Below are positions 36,659 to 45,686 of a stretch of 64,000 nt of DNA, one piece after another. The number at the start of each line of letters is the position of its first letter. Position 1 is the first letter of the stretch. The position numbers were made by a program, and so were the translations under genes. The stretch is from Psychroserpens luteolus (GTDB lineage Bacteria > Bacteroidota > Bacteroidia > Flavobacteriales > Flavobacteriaceae): NCBI RefSeq assembly GCF_021032705.1, contig NZ_JAHVXI010000003.1, forward strand, positions 1 through 64,000, in the 5' to 3' direction. The notes under the pieces are model-generated. The model had not been told where the DNA came from and did not search any database. It worked only from the letters and a program-made list of their open reading frames with translations.

Positions 36659-38035
36659 ATGAGTAAATACGATATTATAGTACTTGGAAGTGGTCCTGGA
36701 GGCTACGTAACAGCAATTAGAGCATCACAATTAGGCTTTAAGACTGCTATTGTGGAAAAAGAAAGCTTAGGTGGTGTTTGCCTAAATTGGGGATGTATAC
36801 CAACAAAAGCATTACTTAAATCTGCTCAAGTTTTTGAATATTTAAAACATGCGGAAGATTACGGTCTTAATGTAAAAGATGCTAGTCACGATTTTGGTGC
36901 TGTTGTAAAGCGTAGTCGTGGTGTTGCAGATGGCATGAGCAAAGGTGTTCAATTTTTAATGAAGAAAAATAAAATTGATGTCATTGAAGGTTATGGTACC
37001 TTAAAAACAGGGAAGAAAGTTGAAGTTGACGGAAAGGAATATAGTGCAGACCATATTATTATTGCTACTGGAGCTCGCTCACGTGAGTTACCAAGCTTAC
37101 CTCAAGATGGTAAAAAAGTGATAGGATATAGAGAGGCCATGACTTTAGATAAACAACCAAAGAAAATGATTGTCGTAGGATCTGGAGCTATTGGTGTAGA
37201 ATTTGCGTATTTCTACAACTCTATGGGAACAGAAGTTACAATTGTAGAGTATTTGCCAAACGTAGTACCTGTAGAAGATGAAGATGTTTCTAAGCAATTA
37301 GAGCGTTCATTTAAGAAAAGTGGCATTAAGATCATGACCTCTTCGGAAGTAACTAAAGTAGATACATCTGGAAAAGGTGTAAAAGCAACCGTAAAAACTA
37401 AAAAAGGTGAAGAAGTATTAGAGGCAGATTTAGTATTATCTGCGGTTGGTATAAAATCTAATATTGAGAACATCGGACTAGAAGATGTTGGTATTGCTGT
37501 TGATAGAGATAAAATCTTAGTGAATGATTACTATCAAACAAATATTCCTGGTTATTATGCTATTGGAGATGTTACTCCTGGTCAGGCTTTAGCCCATGTT
37601 GCTTCTGCAGAAGGTATTTTATGTGTAGAAAAAATTGCAGGACATCATGTCGAAGCAATAGACTACGGAAATGTACCTGGTTGCACCTATTGTTCACCAG
37701 AAATTGCAAGTGTAGGATTAACAGAAAAACAAGCTAAAGAGCAAGGTATAGATATTAAAGTTGGTAAATTTCCTTTCTCTGCTTCTGGAAAAGCTAGTGC
37801 AGGAGGAAACAAAGACGGTTTCGTAAAAGTAATTTTTGATGCAAAATATGGAGAATGGTTAGGTTGTCATATGATTGGTGCTGGAGTTACTGATATGATT
37901 GCTGAAGCTGTGCTAGGACGTAAACTTGAAACGACGGGACATGAAGTATTAAAAGCCATTCACCCTCACCCAACCATGAGTGAAGCGGTTATGGAAGCTG
38001 TTGCAGATGCTTATGATGAAGTGATTCATCTTTAA
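36659..38035 (+). CDS. lpdA: Dihydrolipoyl dehydrogenase (E3)
   Basis: 458 residues. FAD motif GSGPGG (10-15), redox disulfide Cys41/Cys46 in GGVCLNWGCIPTK, second NAD motif VGSGAIGVEFAYFY, FAD-ribose IGDVTPGQALAH, and catalytic His-Glu in HPHPTMSEAVMEA. Reoxidises lipoamide in pyruvate, 2-oxoglutarate or branched-chain dehydrogenase complexes; it is not beside E1/E2 genes here, so it is a free-standing copy. Confidence 0.96.
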   Translation: MSKYDIIVLGSGPGGYVTAIRASQLGFKTAIVEKESLGGVCLNWGCIPTKALLKSAQVFEYLKHAEDYGLNVKDASHDFGAVVKRSRGVADGMSKGVQFLMKKNKIDVIEGYGTLKTGKKVEVDGKEYSADHIIIATGARSRELPSLPQDGKKVIGYREAMTLDKQPKKMIVVGSGAIGVEFAYFYNSMGTEVTIVEYLPNVVPVEDEDVSKQLERSFKKSGIKIMTSSEVTKVDTSGKGVKATVKTKKGEEVLEADLVLSAVGIKSNIENIGLEDVGIAVDRDKILVNDYYQTNIPGYYAIGDVTPGQALAHVASAEGILCVEKIAGHHVEAIDYGNVPGCTYCSPEIASVGLTEKQAKEQGIDIKVGKFPFSASGKASAGGNKDGFVKVIFDAKYGEWLGCHMIGAGVTDMIAEAVLGRKLETTGHEVLKAIHPHPTMSEAVMEAVADAYDEVIHL

Positions 38036-38054
38036 ACTTCTTAAATGGATATAT

Positions 38055-38088
38055 AAAAAAAGCGATTCTTTTAGAATCGCTTTTTTTA
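38055..38088. terminator. Bidirectional terminator between lpdA and the convergent barrel gene
   Basis: Perfect 9-bp stem (38061-38069 with 38073-38081), 3-nt loop, A-run before and T-run after. It reaches the stop codon of the convergent gene at 38086. Confidence 0.9.
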
Positions 38089-38568
38089 TAATCTATACCC
38101 TAACCCTATAAAGAGACCATTGGGAGAAATCTCTTCAAAGCCAATAGTGTATTTCATATGTATATCTAAGGGTTTTATAATATGATAAGCGACACTCACA
38201 TCGCCTCTTACTTTAAATTTATTCGAAAAAAAATCAAAAAAATAATTTAGACTTGGTCCAACAAGAATATCAAAATTATTTGCCACTTCATATTTTGCAT
38301 AAATTGGTGCATTCAAAAACTCAAAGTCGCCAAGACCAATATAGAGTAATTCTGGTTGTATCGAAAGTGACTCATCAATATGCACATCAACAAAAATGCC
38401 ACCATAATAACCAACTTCAGTTTCAGCATTTGGGCCAAAGTTAGCTTGTTCGACATTAAAAAAAGTGAGGTTTAATCCACCCTTAATACCAAATTCGGCA
38501 TTAGACTGTGCAAATACATAAAGATTAGAAAGCAAAATACTCAGAAAAACAAACACAGCTTTTTTCAT
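38086..38568 (-). CDS. Small outer-membrane beta-barrel protein
   Basis: 160 residues. Signal peptide ending near VFAQSN, then alternating strands starting AEFGIKGGLNLTFF, typical of the PorT/OmpW-like outer-membrane barrels of flavobacteria. Probably an 8-strand barrel; role unknown. It is one of three such genes within 2.4 kb. Confidence 0.78.
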   Translation of the reverse strand: MKKAVFVFLSILLSNLYVFAQSNAEFGIKGGLNLTFFNVEQANFGPNAETEVGYYGGIFVDVHIDESLSIQPELLYIGLGDFEFLNAPIYAKYEVANNFDILVGPSLNYFFDFFSNKFKVRGDVSVAYHIIKPLDIHMKYTIGFEEISPNGLFIGLGYRL

Positions 38569-38618
38569 ATTATTATAATCGTTAAGAATATTTAGAATCT
38601 ATTAATTTTAGTCTTATG

Positions 38619-39038
38619 TCAATCAAAAAAGCTTTGAATAGCCAACTCATAGCTTTGTAATCCAAAACCTAGAATAACACCTCTGGCATTAGGTGAAATA
38701 TAGGATTGATGTCTAAACTCTTCTCTAGAGAATGTATTAGAGATATGCACTTCTACAACAGGAGTTTCTATTGCTTTTACAACATCACCAATACCAATTG
38801 ATGTATGTGTATAAGCAGCAGCATTTAAAATAATTCCGTCATAGCTATATCCAACCTCCTGAAGTTTATCTATGAGTTCTCCTTCAATATTTGATTGATA
38901 GTGTTCTAACGCGATATTTGGATACTTATTGACAACGCGCTCAAAAAAGTCGGTAAATGATAAGTTTCCGTAGATATTGGTTTCACGCTTTCCTAATAAA
39001 TTCAAGTTAGGACCATTAATAATGATGAGTTTTTTCAT
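38619..39038 (-). CDS. aroQ: Type II 3-dehydroquinate dehydratase
   Basis: 139 residues, family length. Dehydrates 3-dehydroquinate in the shikimate pathway. Start IIINGPNLNLLGKRETNIYG contains the catalytic Tyr; the His is in VVEVHISN; the NAAAYTHTSIG motif is also seen. It stands alone among barrel genes. Confidence 0.96.
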   Translation of the reverse strand: MKKLIIINGPNLNLLGKRETNIYGNLSFTDFFERVVNKYPNIALEHYQSNIEGELIDKLQEVGYSYDGIILNAAAYTHTSIGIGDVVKAIETPVVEVHISNTFSREEFRHQSYISPNARGVILGFGLQSYELAIQSFFD

Positions 39039-39065
39039 AAAGTAAAGATATTAAAATTTGAGTAC

Positions 39066-39093
39066 AAAAAAACCGAAGCAAAAGGCTCCGGTT
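39066..39093 (-). terminator. Terminator of the 210-residue barrel gene
   Basis: 9-bp stem with one G-U wobble (39071-39079 with 39085-39093), U-tract on the minus strand (A's at 39066-39072), 24 bases past the stop. The sequence AAACCGAAGC is shared with the next terminator at 39840-39870. Confidence 0.83.
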
Positions 39094-39116
39094 TGAATTT
39101 ATTAAGGAAGTAATCT

Positions 39117-39749
39117 TTATAAATTATTTAAAATAACACCAATATTAAAACTACTTCTACCGTTTCGTACAGAAGAGCCAAGGTTGTTACTAAAAACATC
39201 TGATAAACCAGATTGTGCATCGTATTCTACAAAGAATTTAGTGTTTTCGCCAACATTGAATTTATAACCAATACCTAAAGCTATACCAAAATCTGTAGAA
39301 TTAAAAGCGTCCTTTACATCTGTTCCTCCTCTATCCTCTTCAGCATTTAAAAGGAATCCAACATAAGGACCAAAATTCAAATACCATTTTCTTGTCGACC
39401 CAAAATGCCAATTTGCCATTACTGGAACAGTTAAATACGTCACATTAAAGTCTGTAATATAAGACTCATTTGTAAGTTCGTTATCAAAAAAACCATCTCC
39501 CCATCCTTTTGAATCATAGATAAGTTTTGCCTTTATTCCCCAACGATTTGAGAAATAATATTCACCAGACACTCCAAGGTTAACGCCTGTTTTTGATCGG
39601 GTTCCATTATTAGAATCCGATCCTACAACGACATTAGATATATTTAAACCAAGTCCAGTTCCAATTTCAATATCACCTTTATCAGCTTGAGCATTAAGAT
39701 TTAAGTTACAGCATAGAGCTATAAAGACAATTGTAATTATTTTTTTCAT
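39117..39749 (-). CDS. Outer-membrane beta-barrel protein (PorT-like)
   Basis: 210 residues. Signal peptide ending near LNAQAD, then beta strands (IEIGTGLGLNISNVV, GVSGEYYFSNRWGIKAKLIYDSKGW, WYLNFGPYVGFLLNAEED) of the PorT-family/OM-beta-barrel type, ending in a barrel strand (FNIGVILNNL). No specific T9SS role can be assigned. Confidence 0.8.
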   Translation of the reverse strand: MKKIITIVFIALCCNLNLNAQADKGDIEIGTGLGLNISNVVVGSDSNNGTRSKTGVNLGVSGEYYFSNRWGIKAKLIYDSKGWGDGFFDNELTNESYITDFNVTYLTVPVMANWHFGSTRKWYLNFGPYVGFLLNAEEDRGGTDVKDAFNSTDFGIALGIGYKFNVGENTKFFVEYDAQSGLSDVFSNNLGSSVRNGRSSFNIGVILNNL

Positions 39750-39838
39750 AATAGATTTAAAGTTTTGTTAGGCTACGAATCTAAAATTTTACTTACAATT
39801 AAAAGTGTAAAAAATCGTAAAATATAAGCTTTAGACAT

Positions 39839-39873
39839 AAAAAAAACCGAAGCGATATCACTTCGGTTTTTTT
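39839..39873 (-). terminator. Terminator of the 195-residue barrel gene
   Basis: 8-bp stem (39845-39852 with 39861-39868), A-run on the left and T-run on the right, 16 bases past the stop on the minus strand. Confidence 0.85.
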
Positions 39874-39889
39874 ATGTGGTTAATACCAA

Positions 39890-40477
39890 TTAGAATTTAT
39901 AAGTAACTCCGAAATTGATATCAGATAAATCTAAGTTTAATCCGAAAGAATTTGCAGATTCAGCACCATCAGCATCTGGTTTAGCACTGATATAAGATAA
40001 TGCACCAACTGATGCTCTTAAAGCGAAGCAATCTGATACAAAATAGTTAAGACCTGGCCCTACAGCAATAGCAAATACATCAAGCTTAGACTCTCCTCCT
40101 CCATTTGGCTCAAATTTAGAATTTGCATAAGAAACTCCTGCACCTACTGTGAAAGAAAATTGATTTGCTGGAGTAAAGAAATATGTAGCTCCTAAACCTC
40201 CACCAAACGTCGTAGTTTTATCATCGGCAGCATTTTCAGCAGAACCAATAGACAAATTTGCTTCTAAAGCGATATTTTCGCTTACAAAGTATCCTACTGT
40301 AGGCATAAAATCAAATCTGTTAGTTTTTAAATCTCCTTCTTTAGTACTATTATATCCAACTGTACCAGACACATAAACATCTCCTTCTTCAAAACCACCT
40401 GTAGTGTTTTCATCTTGAGCATTTACGTTTGTAAATCCGAAAACTGCAACTGCAGCTATTAGTAATAATTTTTTCAT
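39890..40477 (-). CDS. Outer-membrane beta-barrel protein
   Basis: 195 residues. Clear signal peptide ending VNAQD; then barrel strands (VYVSGTVGYNSTKEGD, MPTVGYFVSENIALEANLSIG, FGGGLGATYFFTPANQFSFTVGAGVSY) and a final strand INFGVTYKF that ends in Phe as in OMP beta-signals. It has the best-matching promoter in this part of the window, so probably an abundant porin-like barrel. Confidence 0.83.
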   Translation of the reverse strand: MKKLLLIAAVAVFGFTNVNAQDENTTGGFEEGDVYVSGTVGYNSTKEGDLKTNRFDFMPTVGYFVSENIALEANLSIGSAENAADDKTTTFGGGLGATYFFTPANQFSFTVGAGVSYANSKFEPNGGGESKLDVFAIAVGPGLNYFVSDCFALRASVGALSYISAKPDADGAESANSFGLNLDLSDINFGVTYKF

Positions 40478-40522
40478 AATTGTTAAGTTTAAATAATTTT
40501 GGTTTTTATTTTATTTGGTCGG

Positions 40523-40553
40523 CAAACATAATAGATAATTTTTAGTCTCACAA
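40523..40553 (-). promoter_or_regulatory. Predicted promoter of the 195-residue barrel gene
   Basis: TTG (40553-40551), 20-nt spacer, TATGTTTG (40530-40523) on the minus strand: full match to TTG-N19/20-TAnnTTTG. Start near 40516, giving a leader of about 40 nt. The remainder of the 323-base gap 40478-40800 has no gene; the part 40700-40800 would hold the divergent xerD promoter. Confidence 0.72.
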
Positions 40554-40800
40554 GAAAAAACATATAATTCTATGTATTTCATCGGCAAAATAGTGTATTT
40601 CAACGAATTATTAGTAAAAATGAATATTTTTAAGGCTCCTCTATTTTTTTAACTATAACTGATAATAAATATTGATCACATGCTATTAGTACTACTTAAA
40701 ATTTCAGTCTTAAATATCATTAATTTAAGATGCCTTCAACTTAATATTTTGCAGTATTTTTGAAGTGAATTATCACGAGACTCAAAACCAAGTTTGTTCA

Positions 40801-41709
40801 ATGAAATGGCAAAACGCACTCCATGATTATAAATACTATCTCAAAATTGAGAGAGGTTTATCTGCAAATTCAATTGCCAACTATGAGTTAGATGTTGAAA
40901 AGTTAATTAATTATTTAACTGTTAATGACATTTCAATTTCTCCTATACAAATTGAGCATGAAACTGTACAAGCTTTTATTTATGATGCTTCGAAACAATT
41001 AAACTCTAGATCACAATCTCGCTTAATATCAGGTTTGCGAAGTTTTTTTGGCTACTTAGTATTTGAAGATTACAGAACAACCAATCCGTTAGATCATATT
41101 GAATCTCCTAAAATAGGGCGTAAATTGCCAGATACGCTTTCCATTGATGAAATTGATGCCTTAATTAATGCCATAGATCTAAATAGAGAGTTTAATCGTG
41201 TACGAATTGGGGAACGAAATAGAGCTATTCTTGAAACCTTGTATAGCTGTGGGCTTCGTGTTAGTGAACTTGTTAATTTAAAACTATCAGATTTATTCTT
41301 TGATGAAGGTTTTATTAAAGTTACTGGAAAGGGAGATAAACAACGCTTTGTCCCTATTGGAACAAACACACAGAACTACATTAATATTTGGAAAGACATA
41401 AGAGTGCACATAAGCGTAGATCCAGAATACAAAGACACCTTGTTTCTTAATAACAGAGGAAAGCAACTCACTAGAGCAATGATTTTTACCATTATAAAAG
41501 ATTTAGCAAAAGCTATTAATCTAAATAAAGTAATTTCACCGCATACGTTCAGACACTCCTTTGCTACACATCTATTAGAAAATGGGGCCGACCTTAGAGC
41601 TATTCAACTCATGCTAGGTCATGAAAGCATTACGACCACAGAAATATATATGCATGTAGACCGTTCACATCTTAAAGATGTGTTGATGTCTTATCATCCT
41701 AGAAAATAA
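40801..41709 (+). CDS. xerD: Site-specific tyrosine recombinase XerD
   Basis: 302 residues from ATG 40801; a GTG at 40765 would add 12 residues. N-terminal SAM-like core-binding domain (YKYYLKIERGLSANSIANYELDV), then the catalytic domain with Arg in SCGLRVSEL, Lys in GKGDKQRFVP, HTFRHSFATHL, LGHESITTTEIYMHV with catalytic His and Tyr. It resolves chromosome dimers. No partner or dif-like site can be assigned here. Confidence 0.94.
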   Translation: MKWQNALHDYKYYLKIERGLSANSIANYELDVEKLINYLTVNDISISPIQIEHETVQAFIYDASKQLNSRSQSRLISGLRSFFGYLVFEDYRTTNPLDHIESPKIGRKLPDTLSIDEIDALINAIDLNREFNRVRIGERNRAILETLYSCGLRVSELVNLKLSDLFFDEGFIKVTGKGDKQRFVPIGTNTQNYINIWKDIRVHISVDPEYKDTLFLNNRGKQLTRAMIFTIIKDLAKAINLNKVISPHTFRHSFATHLLENGADLRAIQLMLGHESITTTEIYMHVDRSHLKDVLMSYHPRK

Positions 41710-41778
41710 TATTCTTAATTTTGTAGTAAAAAAGTGACAACTTTACAATTCATGTGTCTTATTTATAAAATTTAGTCT

Positions 41779-42954
41779 ATGAAAAAGCTAATAAAAAAGC
41801 TTCTTAATTTACCATCAACTACACAAGAAATAGATTCAAAATTTTCTGAAGTAAAAAAGTGGGAACTGGCCTTAGAGTACTCCAGTATTGGTCTTTGGGA
41901 ATACGATGCAGAGCTAGACAGTGTGTTTTTCTCTGAAGGTTCCAAACAAATAATAGGTGTTGAAGATCATAATTTTGGTAAAAACCCAAATGATTGGAAT
42001 GATCGCGTTCATACCGAAGATAAAGTCAAATATTTCAAAGATTTTCAAGACCACCTTAGTAACGGTAAATCGATGTATGAAAATGAACATCGCGTTTTAT
42101 GTGAAGACGGAAGCTATAAATGGATAAGAGATCGTGGAAAAGTTGTTGAATGGACTTCAGAAGGAAAGCACAAACGGGTTATTGGAACTCATACCGATAT
42201 TACGTCAAGAATTGAAAAAGAAGAGCAATTGGAGAAGTATCTTCAGTTAATTACTAGTCAGAATAAGAGACTTCACAATTTTACACATATTGTCTCTCAC
42301 AATTTAAAAACACACATTGGAAATTTTAAAAATATACTTGAGTTCTATGACGAGTCTAACTCTGAAAATGAAAAAGAAGAACTCATGAATCATTTAAAGA
42401 CGATTTCTGAAGCATTGACGACGACCATTGTGGATTTGGATGACATCATTAGTATAAAATCGAAATCTGATACCAGTGAACTTAATGAAAAGATAAATAT
42501 TTTTGATTGTACCGGAAAAATTATTGAAAGTCTTGAAATTGAAAGCACAAGCAATGATATAACACTTTATAATTCGGTTGATAAAAATGACTTTCTGGTT
42601 GCCAATAGATCCTATTTAGAAAGCGTACTTTACAACCTCATTTCAAACGGAATAAAATATAGCCATCCACTACGGAAGTCTAAAGTTGTAATACAAACTC
42701 TACATACAGAAGAAACACTTAAGATTTTGATATCTGATAATGGCATAGGTATAGATATCAAAAAGTTTAAAAATCAACTATTTGAAATGTATCAAACATT
42801 TCATGGTACAGATAGAGAAGACTCAAGAGGTGTAGGTTTATACATAACTAAAACACAAGTTGAAGCTATGGGTGGTACTATTGACGTTGATAGTGAGCTT
42901 AATGAAGGGACAACGTTTAGTCTAATTTTTAAAAAACAAAAGCACTCTAAATAG
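41779..42954 (+). CDS. PAS-domain sensor histidine kinase, soluble
   Basis: 391 residues, no membrane segments, so a cytoplasmic sensor. PAS (about 31-145; FSEGSKQIIG, HEHRVLCEDGSYKWIRDRG) then a dimerisation/phosphoacceptor helix with His174 in THIVSHNLKTH, and a catalytic ATPase with N box YNLISNGIKYS, ISDNGIGID and GVGLYITKTQVEAMGG. The ligand is unknown. No response regulator gene is beside it, so the partner is elsewhere. A terminator overlaps its stop codon. Confidence 0.9.
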   Translation: MKKLIKKLLNLPSTTQEIDSKFSEVKKWELALEYSSIGLWEYDAELDSVFFSEGSKQIIGVEDHNFGKNPNDWNDRVHTEDKVKYFKDFQDHLSNGKSMYENEHRVLCEDGSYKWIRDRGKVVEWTSEGKHKRVIGTHTDITSRIEKEEQLEKYLQLITSQNKRLHNFTHIVSHNLKTHIGNFKNILEFYDESNSENEKEELMNHLKTISEALTTTIVDLDDIISIKSKSDTSELNEKINIFDCTGKIIESLEIESTSNDITLYNSVDKNDFLVANRSYLESVLYNLISNGIKYSHPLRKSKVVIQTLHTEETLKILISDNGIGIDIKKFKNQLFEMYQTFHGTDREDSRGVGLYITKTQVEAMGGTIDVDSELNEGTTFSLIFKKQKHSK

Positions 42955-42966
42955 AGTGCTTTATTA
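42937..42966. terminator. Terminator overlapping the histidine-kinase stop codon
   Basis: 8-bp stem (42941-42948 with 42953-42960), 4-nt loop; the TAG stop (42952-42954) is within it. A-run before and weak T-run after. It may stop both this gene and the convergent rny. Confidence 0.75.
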
Positions 42967-42984
42967 TCATATTTATTAAAGTTC

Positions 42985-44562
42985 CTACTTCGCAATATTT
43001 ACCGCTCTAGTCTCTCTAATAACAGTTACTTTTACTTGACCCGGATAAGTCATATCTGTTTGAATCTTTTGAGAGATCTCAAAAGACAAGTTTGCTGCCT
43101 GTTCATCTGAAACCTTCTCGCTTTCAACCATAACACGTAATTCACGACCCGCTTGAATGGCATAAGCCTTATTAACACCATTGAAACCAAAAGCAACCTC
43201 CTCTAAATCTTTGAGTCTTTGAATATAAGAATCTAGTACCTGACGTCTTGCTCCTGGTCTTGCTCCTGAAATAGCATCACACACTTGAACTATAGGTGAT
43301 AACAATGTTGTCATTTCTATTTCATCGTGGTGTGCTCCAATGGCATTACATACTTCAGACTTTTCTCCATGCTTTTCGGCCCATTGCATTCCTAAAATAG
43401 CATGAGGTGTTTCCATATCTGATTCAGAAGATGGCACCTTACCAATATCATGTAATAGTCCAGCACGTTTAGCTAATTTTGGATTTAATCCAAGTTCTGC
43501 AGCCATAACACCACATAGTTTAGCTACTTCTCGTGAATGCTGCAGTAAGTTTTGACCATAAGACGAACGATACTTCATACGACCTACCATTTTTATTAAC
43601 TCTGGATGTAATCCATGAATTCCTAAATCGATAACAGTTCGTTTACCAACTTCAGCGATTTCCTGTTCAATCTGTTTTTGTGTTTTTCTAACAATTTCTT
43701 CAATTCGTGCAGGGTGGATTCGTCCATCTGTTACAAGCTTATGAAGTGATAATCGTGCCACTTCACGTCTCACCGAATCAAAGCAAGATAAAATAATGGC
43801 TTCAGGTGTATCATCAACAATAATTTCAACGCCAGTAGCAGCTTCAATGGCTCGAATATTTCGTCCTTCTCGTCCGATAATTCGTCCTTTAACATCATCA
43901 GACTCAATATTAAATACAGAAACGCAATTATCAATAGCTTCTTCTGTTCCTATTCGCTGAATAGTATTAATAATCACCTTTTTGGCTTCCTGTTGGGCTG
44001 TAAGTTTTGCTTCTTCAAGAGTATCTTGAATATAACTCATCGCATCAGTTTTTGCTTCACCTTTGAGTGATTCTACCAACTGGGTTTTGGCATCTTCTGC
44101 AGATAATCCAGAGATGACCTCAAGTTGCTTAATTTGACTTTTATGAGCTTTTTCGACTTCATCTTTCTTTTTCTCCAGAAACTCGAGTCTAAAATCGTAG
44201 TCTTTTATCTTACTTTCCAAAGACTGATTTGCTTTTTTATTTTTTGACAACTCACTAGAGATTTGTGATTCTTTATCTCTAGTTCGCTTTTCTGCCTCAG
44301 CCATTTTCTTGTCACGAGATAAGATGACTTTCTCGTGTTCTGCTTTGAGCTCTATAAATTTTTCTTTAGCTTGAAGAATCTTATCTTTTTTAATTGTTTC
44401 TCCTTCGCTCTTAGCATTTTTTAAAATTGAATTTGCTTCATTCTTTGCTTCTTTTATGAGTTTGGAAGCATTATTTTTTTCTAATGCTTTTGCAATAATA
44501 TACCCGAGTACTATACCTAGTACCACGCCTCCTACAATCATTAAAATTGTGTTCGTATCCAT
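42985..44562 (-). CDS. rny: Ribonuclease Y
   Basis: 525 residues. N-terminal membrane anchor ([21 protein letters not shown]), long coiled coil (about 30-200), KH RNA-binding domain ([23 protein letters not shown]) and HD hydrolase domain ([11 protein letters not shown]). Endoribonuclease that starts mRNA decay at the membrane. It lies downstream of the 6S-like RNA on the same strand. Confidence 0.96.
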   Translation of the reverse strand: MDTNTILMIVGGVVLGIVLGYIIAKALEKNNASKLIKEAKNEANSILKNAKSEGETIKKDKILQAKEKFIELKAEHEKVILSRDKKMAEAEKRTRDKESQISSELSKNKKANQSLESKIKDYDFRLEFLEKKKDEVEKAHKSQIKQLEVISGLSAEDAKTQLVESLKGEAKTDAMSYIQDTLEEAKLTAQQEAKKVIINTIQRIGTEEAIDNCVSVFNIESDDVKGRIIGREGRNIRAIEAATGVEIIVDDTPEAIILSCFDSVRREVARLSLHKLVTDGRIHPARIEEIVRKTQKQIEQEIAEVGKRTVIDLGIHGLHPELIKMVGRMKYRSSYGQNLLQHSREVAKLCGVMAAELGLNPKLAKRAGLLHDIGKVPSSESDMETPHAILGMQWAEKHGEKSEVCNAIGAHHDEIEMTTLLSPIVQVCDAISGARPGARRQVLDSYIQRLKDLEEVAFGFNGVNKAYAIQAGRELRVMVESEKVSDEQAANLSFEISQKIQTDMTYPGQVKVTVIRETRAVNIAK

Positions 44563-44582
44563 GTTAGTTAGTGTTTATATAT

Positions 44583-44776
44583 AAAAAAAGCCTACATCAG
44601 TTTTGGATTCTGTATAAACTCCTTAAAAACAAGTTTAGGGCTAACAAGCTGATCAAAAATCTGCCTAAATACTAAAATAAATTAGTATTAGCAGCACGGT
44701 TTTACAACTTCAACTCACCCTTTTTAAAGAATTAACGTTGAGTTTATCAAAAATAAATAACTAATGTAGGCAGTAA
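44583..44776 (-). ncRNA. ssrS: 6S RNA candidate (ssrS)
   Basis: In the 237-base gap between zapA and rny. On the minus strand an 11-bp closing stem with one wobble (44761-44771 with 44590-44600) is followed by seven U's (A's 44583-44589). In between lie an open, AT-rich region and a strong apical hairpin (44661-44694). About 190 nt, closed stem, large central bubble, apical hairpin, and linkage to zapA (as in E. coli, where ssrS follows zapA) are all features of 6S RNA, which binds RNA polymerase holoenzyme. No covariance search was possible. Confidence 0.65.
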
Positions 44777-44799
44777 CCTATTGTTTATTTTAAAGAACG

Positions 44800-45093
44800 T
44801 TATGCACTTATATGTTCGTGAAGTAATTGGTTTAAAGCATTAAGCTTCTCCTCTACTTCTTCACTTACATTGGCTTTATCTATTGTTTTCTGTTCTACTT
44901 GAGATGCAAACTGTAAAGCGCACATGGCTAGTACATCTTGTTTATCTCTCACAGAATAGTTTTGCTCAAACTGTGTTATCATGGCTTCAATCTTTTTAGC
45001 GGCCTTGCGCAACCCTTCTTCTTGGCTTGGCGCAATGGTAAGAGGATAAACTCTATTTGCTATAGATAGCTTTATTTTAAGCTGTTCTGCCAT
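44800..45093 (-). CDS. zapA: Cell division protein ZapA
   Basis: 97 residues. Start LKIKLSIANRVYPLTIAPSQEEGLRKAAKKIEAMI is the ZapA globular head; the rest is a helical coiled coil, including DVLAMCALQFASQVEQ. ZapA bundles FtsZ filaments at the division ring. It shares a promoter with the upstream coiled-coil gene, 15 bases apart. Confidence 0.93.
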   Translation of the reverse strand: MAEQLKIKLSIANRVYPLTIAPSQEEGLRKAAKKIEAMITQFEQNYSVRDKQDVLAMCALQFASQVEQKTIDKANVSEEVEEKLNALNQLLHEHISA

Positions 45094-45108
45094 TAATTGT
45101 AATTAGCA

Positions 45109-45399
45109 TTATTCAGATAATTGAGCAATACAATGGTCAATATCTCTGATTAATGTGTTTATTTTGAGCTTTGTTTCTCTGTTATTCTCGTCACTGCCCA
45201 GTAATGAATTTGCCATTTTGAGTGATTCATATTTTTCAACCCAAGAACTTAATTCTTCTTGCTGCTGAAGGTTTTTCTGTTGTTGTATTGCTAATTCTTC
45301 AGAGATTTTAGCATTAGTTTGCTTTAAAACTTCTAGTTTGTGCAAAACTTTGCTGATTTTGTTCTCTAAAGAATCTACAATATCTTCAATTTTACTCAT
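45109..45399 (-). CDS. Small coiled-coil protein upstream of zapA
   Basis: 96 residues, almost all coiled coil: heptad pattern around SLENKISKVLHKLEVLKQTNAKISEELAIQQQ, then EELSSWVEKYESLK. No signal peptide. It resembles ZapB in size and style and sits in the same transcript as zapA, so a division-related role is plausible, but there is no sequence signature that proves it. Confidence 0.72.
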   Translation of the reverse strand: MSKIEDIVDSLENKISKVLHKLEVLKQTNAKISEELAIQQQKNLQQQEELSSWVEKYESLKMANSLLGSDENNRETKLKINTLIRDIDHCIAQLSE

Positions 45400-45423
45400 T
45401 TACAAATTTCAATACTGATGTAA

Positions 45424-45454
45424 CAAAGTTAACATACTAAGTGAAAAATCGCAA
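45424..45454 (-). promoter_or_regulatory. Predicted promoter of the zapA operon
   Basis: TTG (45454-45452), 20-nt spacer, TAACTTTG (45431-45424) on the minus strand. Full match to the Bacteroidota consensus; start near 45417, only about 18 nt before the first ATG. The 287-base gap 45400-45686 otherwise shows no gene. Confidence 0.72.
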
Positions 45455-45686
45455 TTGTTTTCATATTAATTTTGAAATTTATGACACTTCTTTAGTCATA
45501 ATGGCTCATGACTAACAATTTACAAATACTTCTAATTCCTTTTTTATAAGTTTTTGTTTATTATTTTCAGTTTTTTTCAGATATTCACTCACCAATATTA
45601 AAAACAACATATGTAGAATATTTTCTATATTCAATTTTAATCAATATTTTTACGTTATATAACTTTTGACGTAAACTCATAACCAC

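Noticed and set aside
40801-41709. Integrase of a mobile element
   Set aside because: The sequence is of the XerD type, flanked by ordinary genes, without attachment sites or phage genes.
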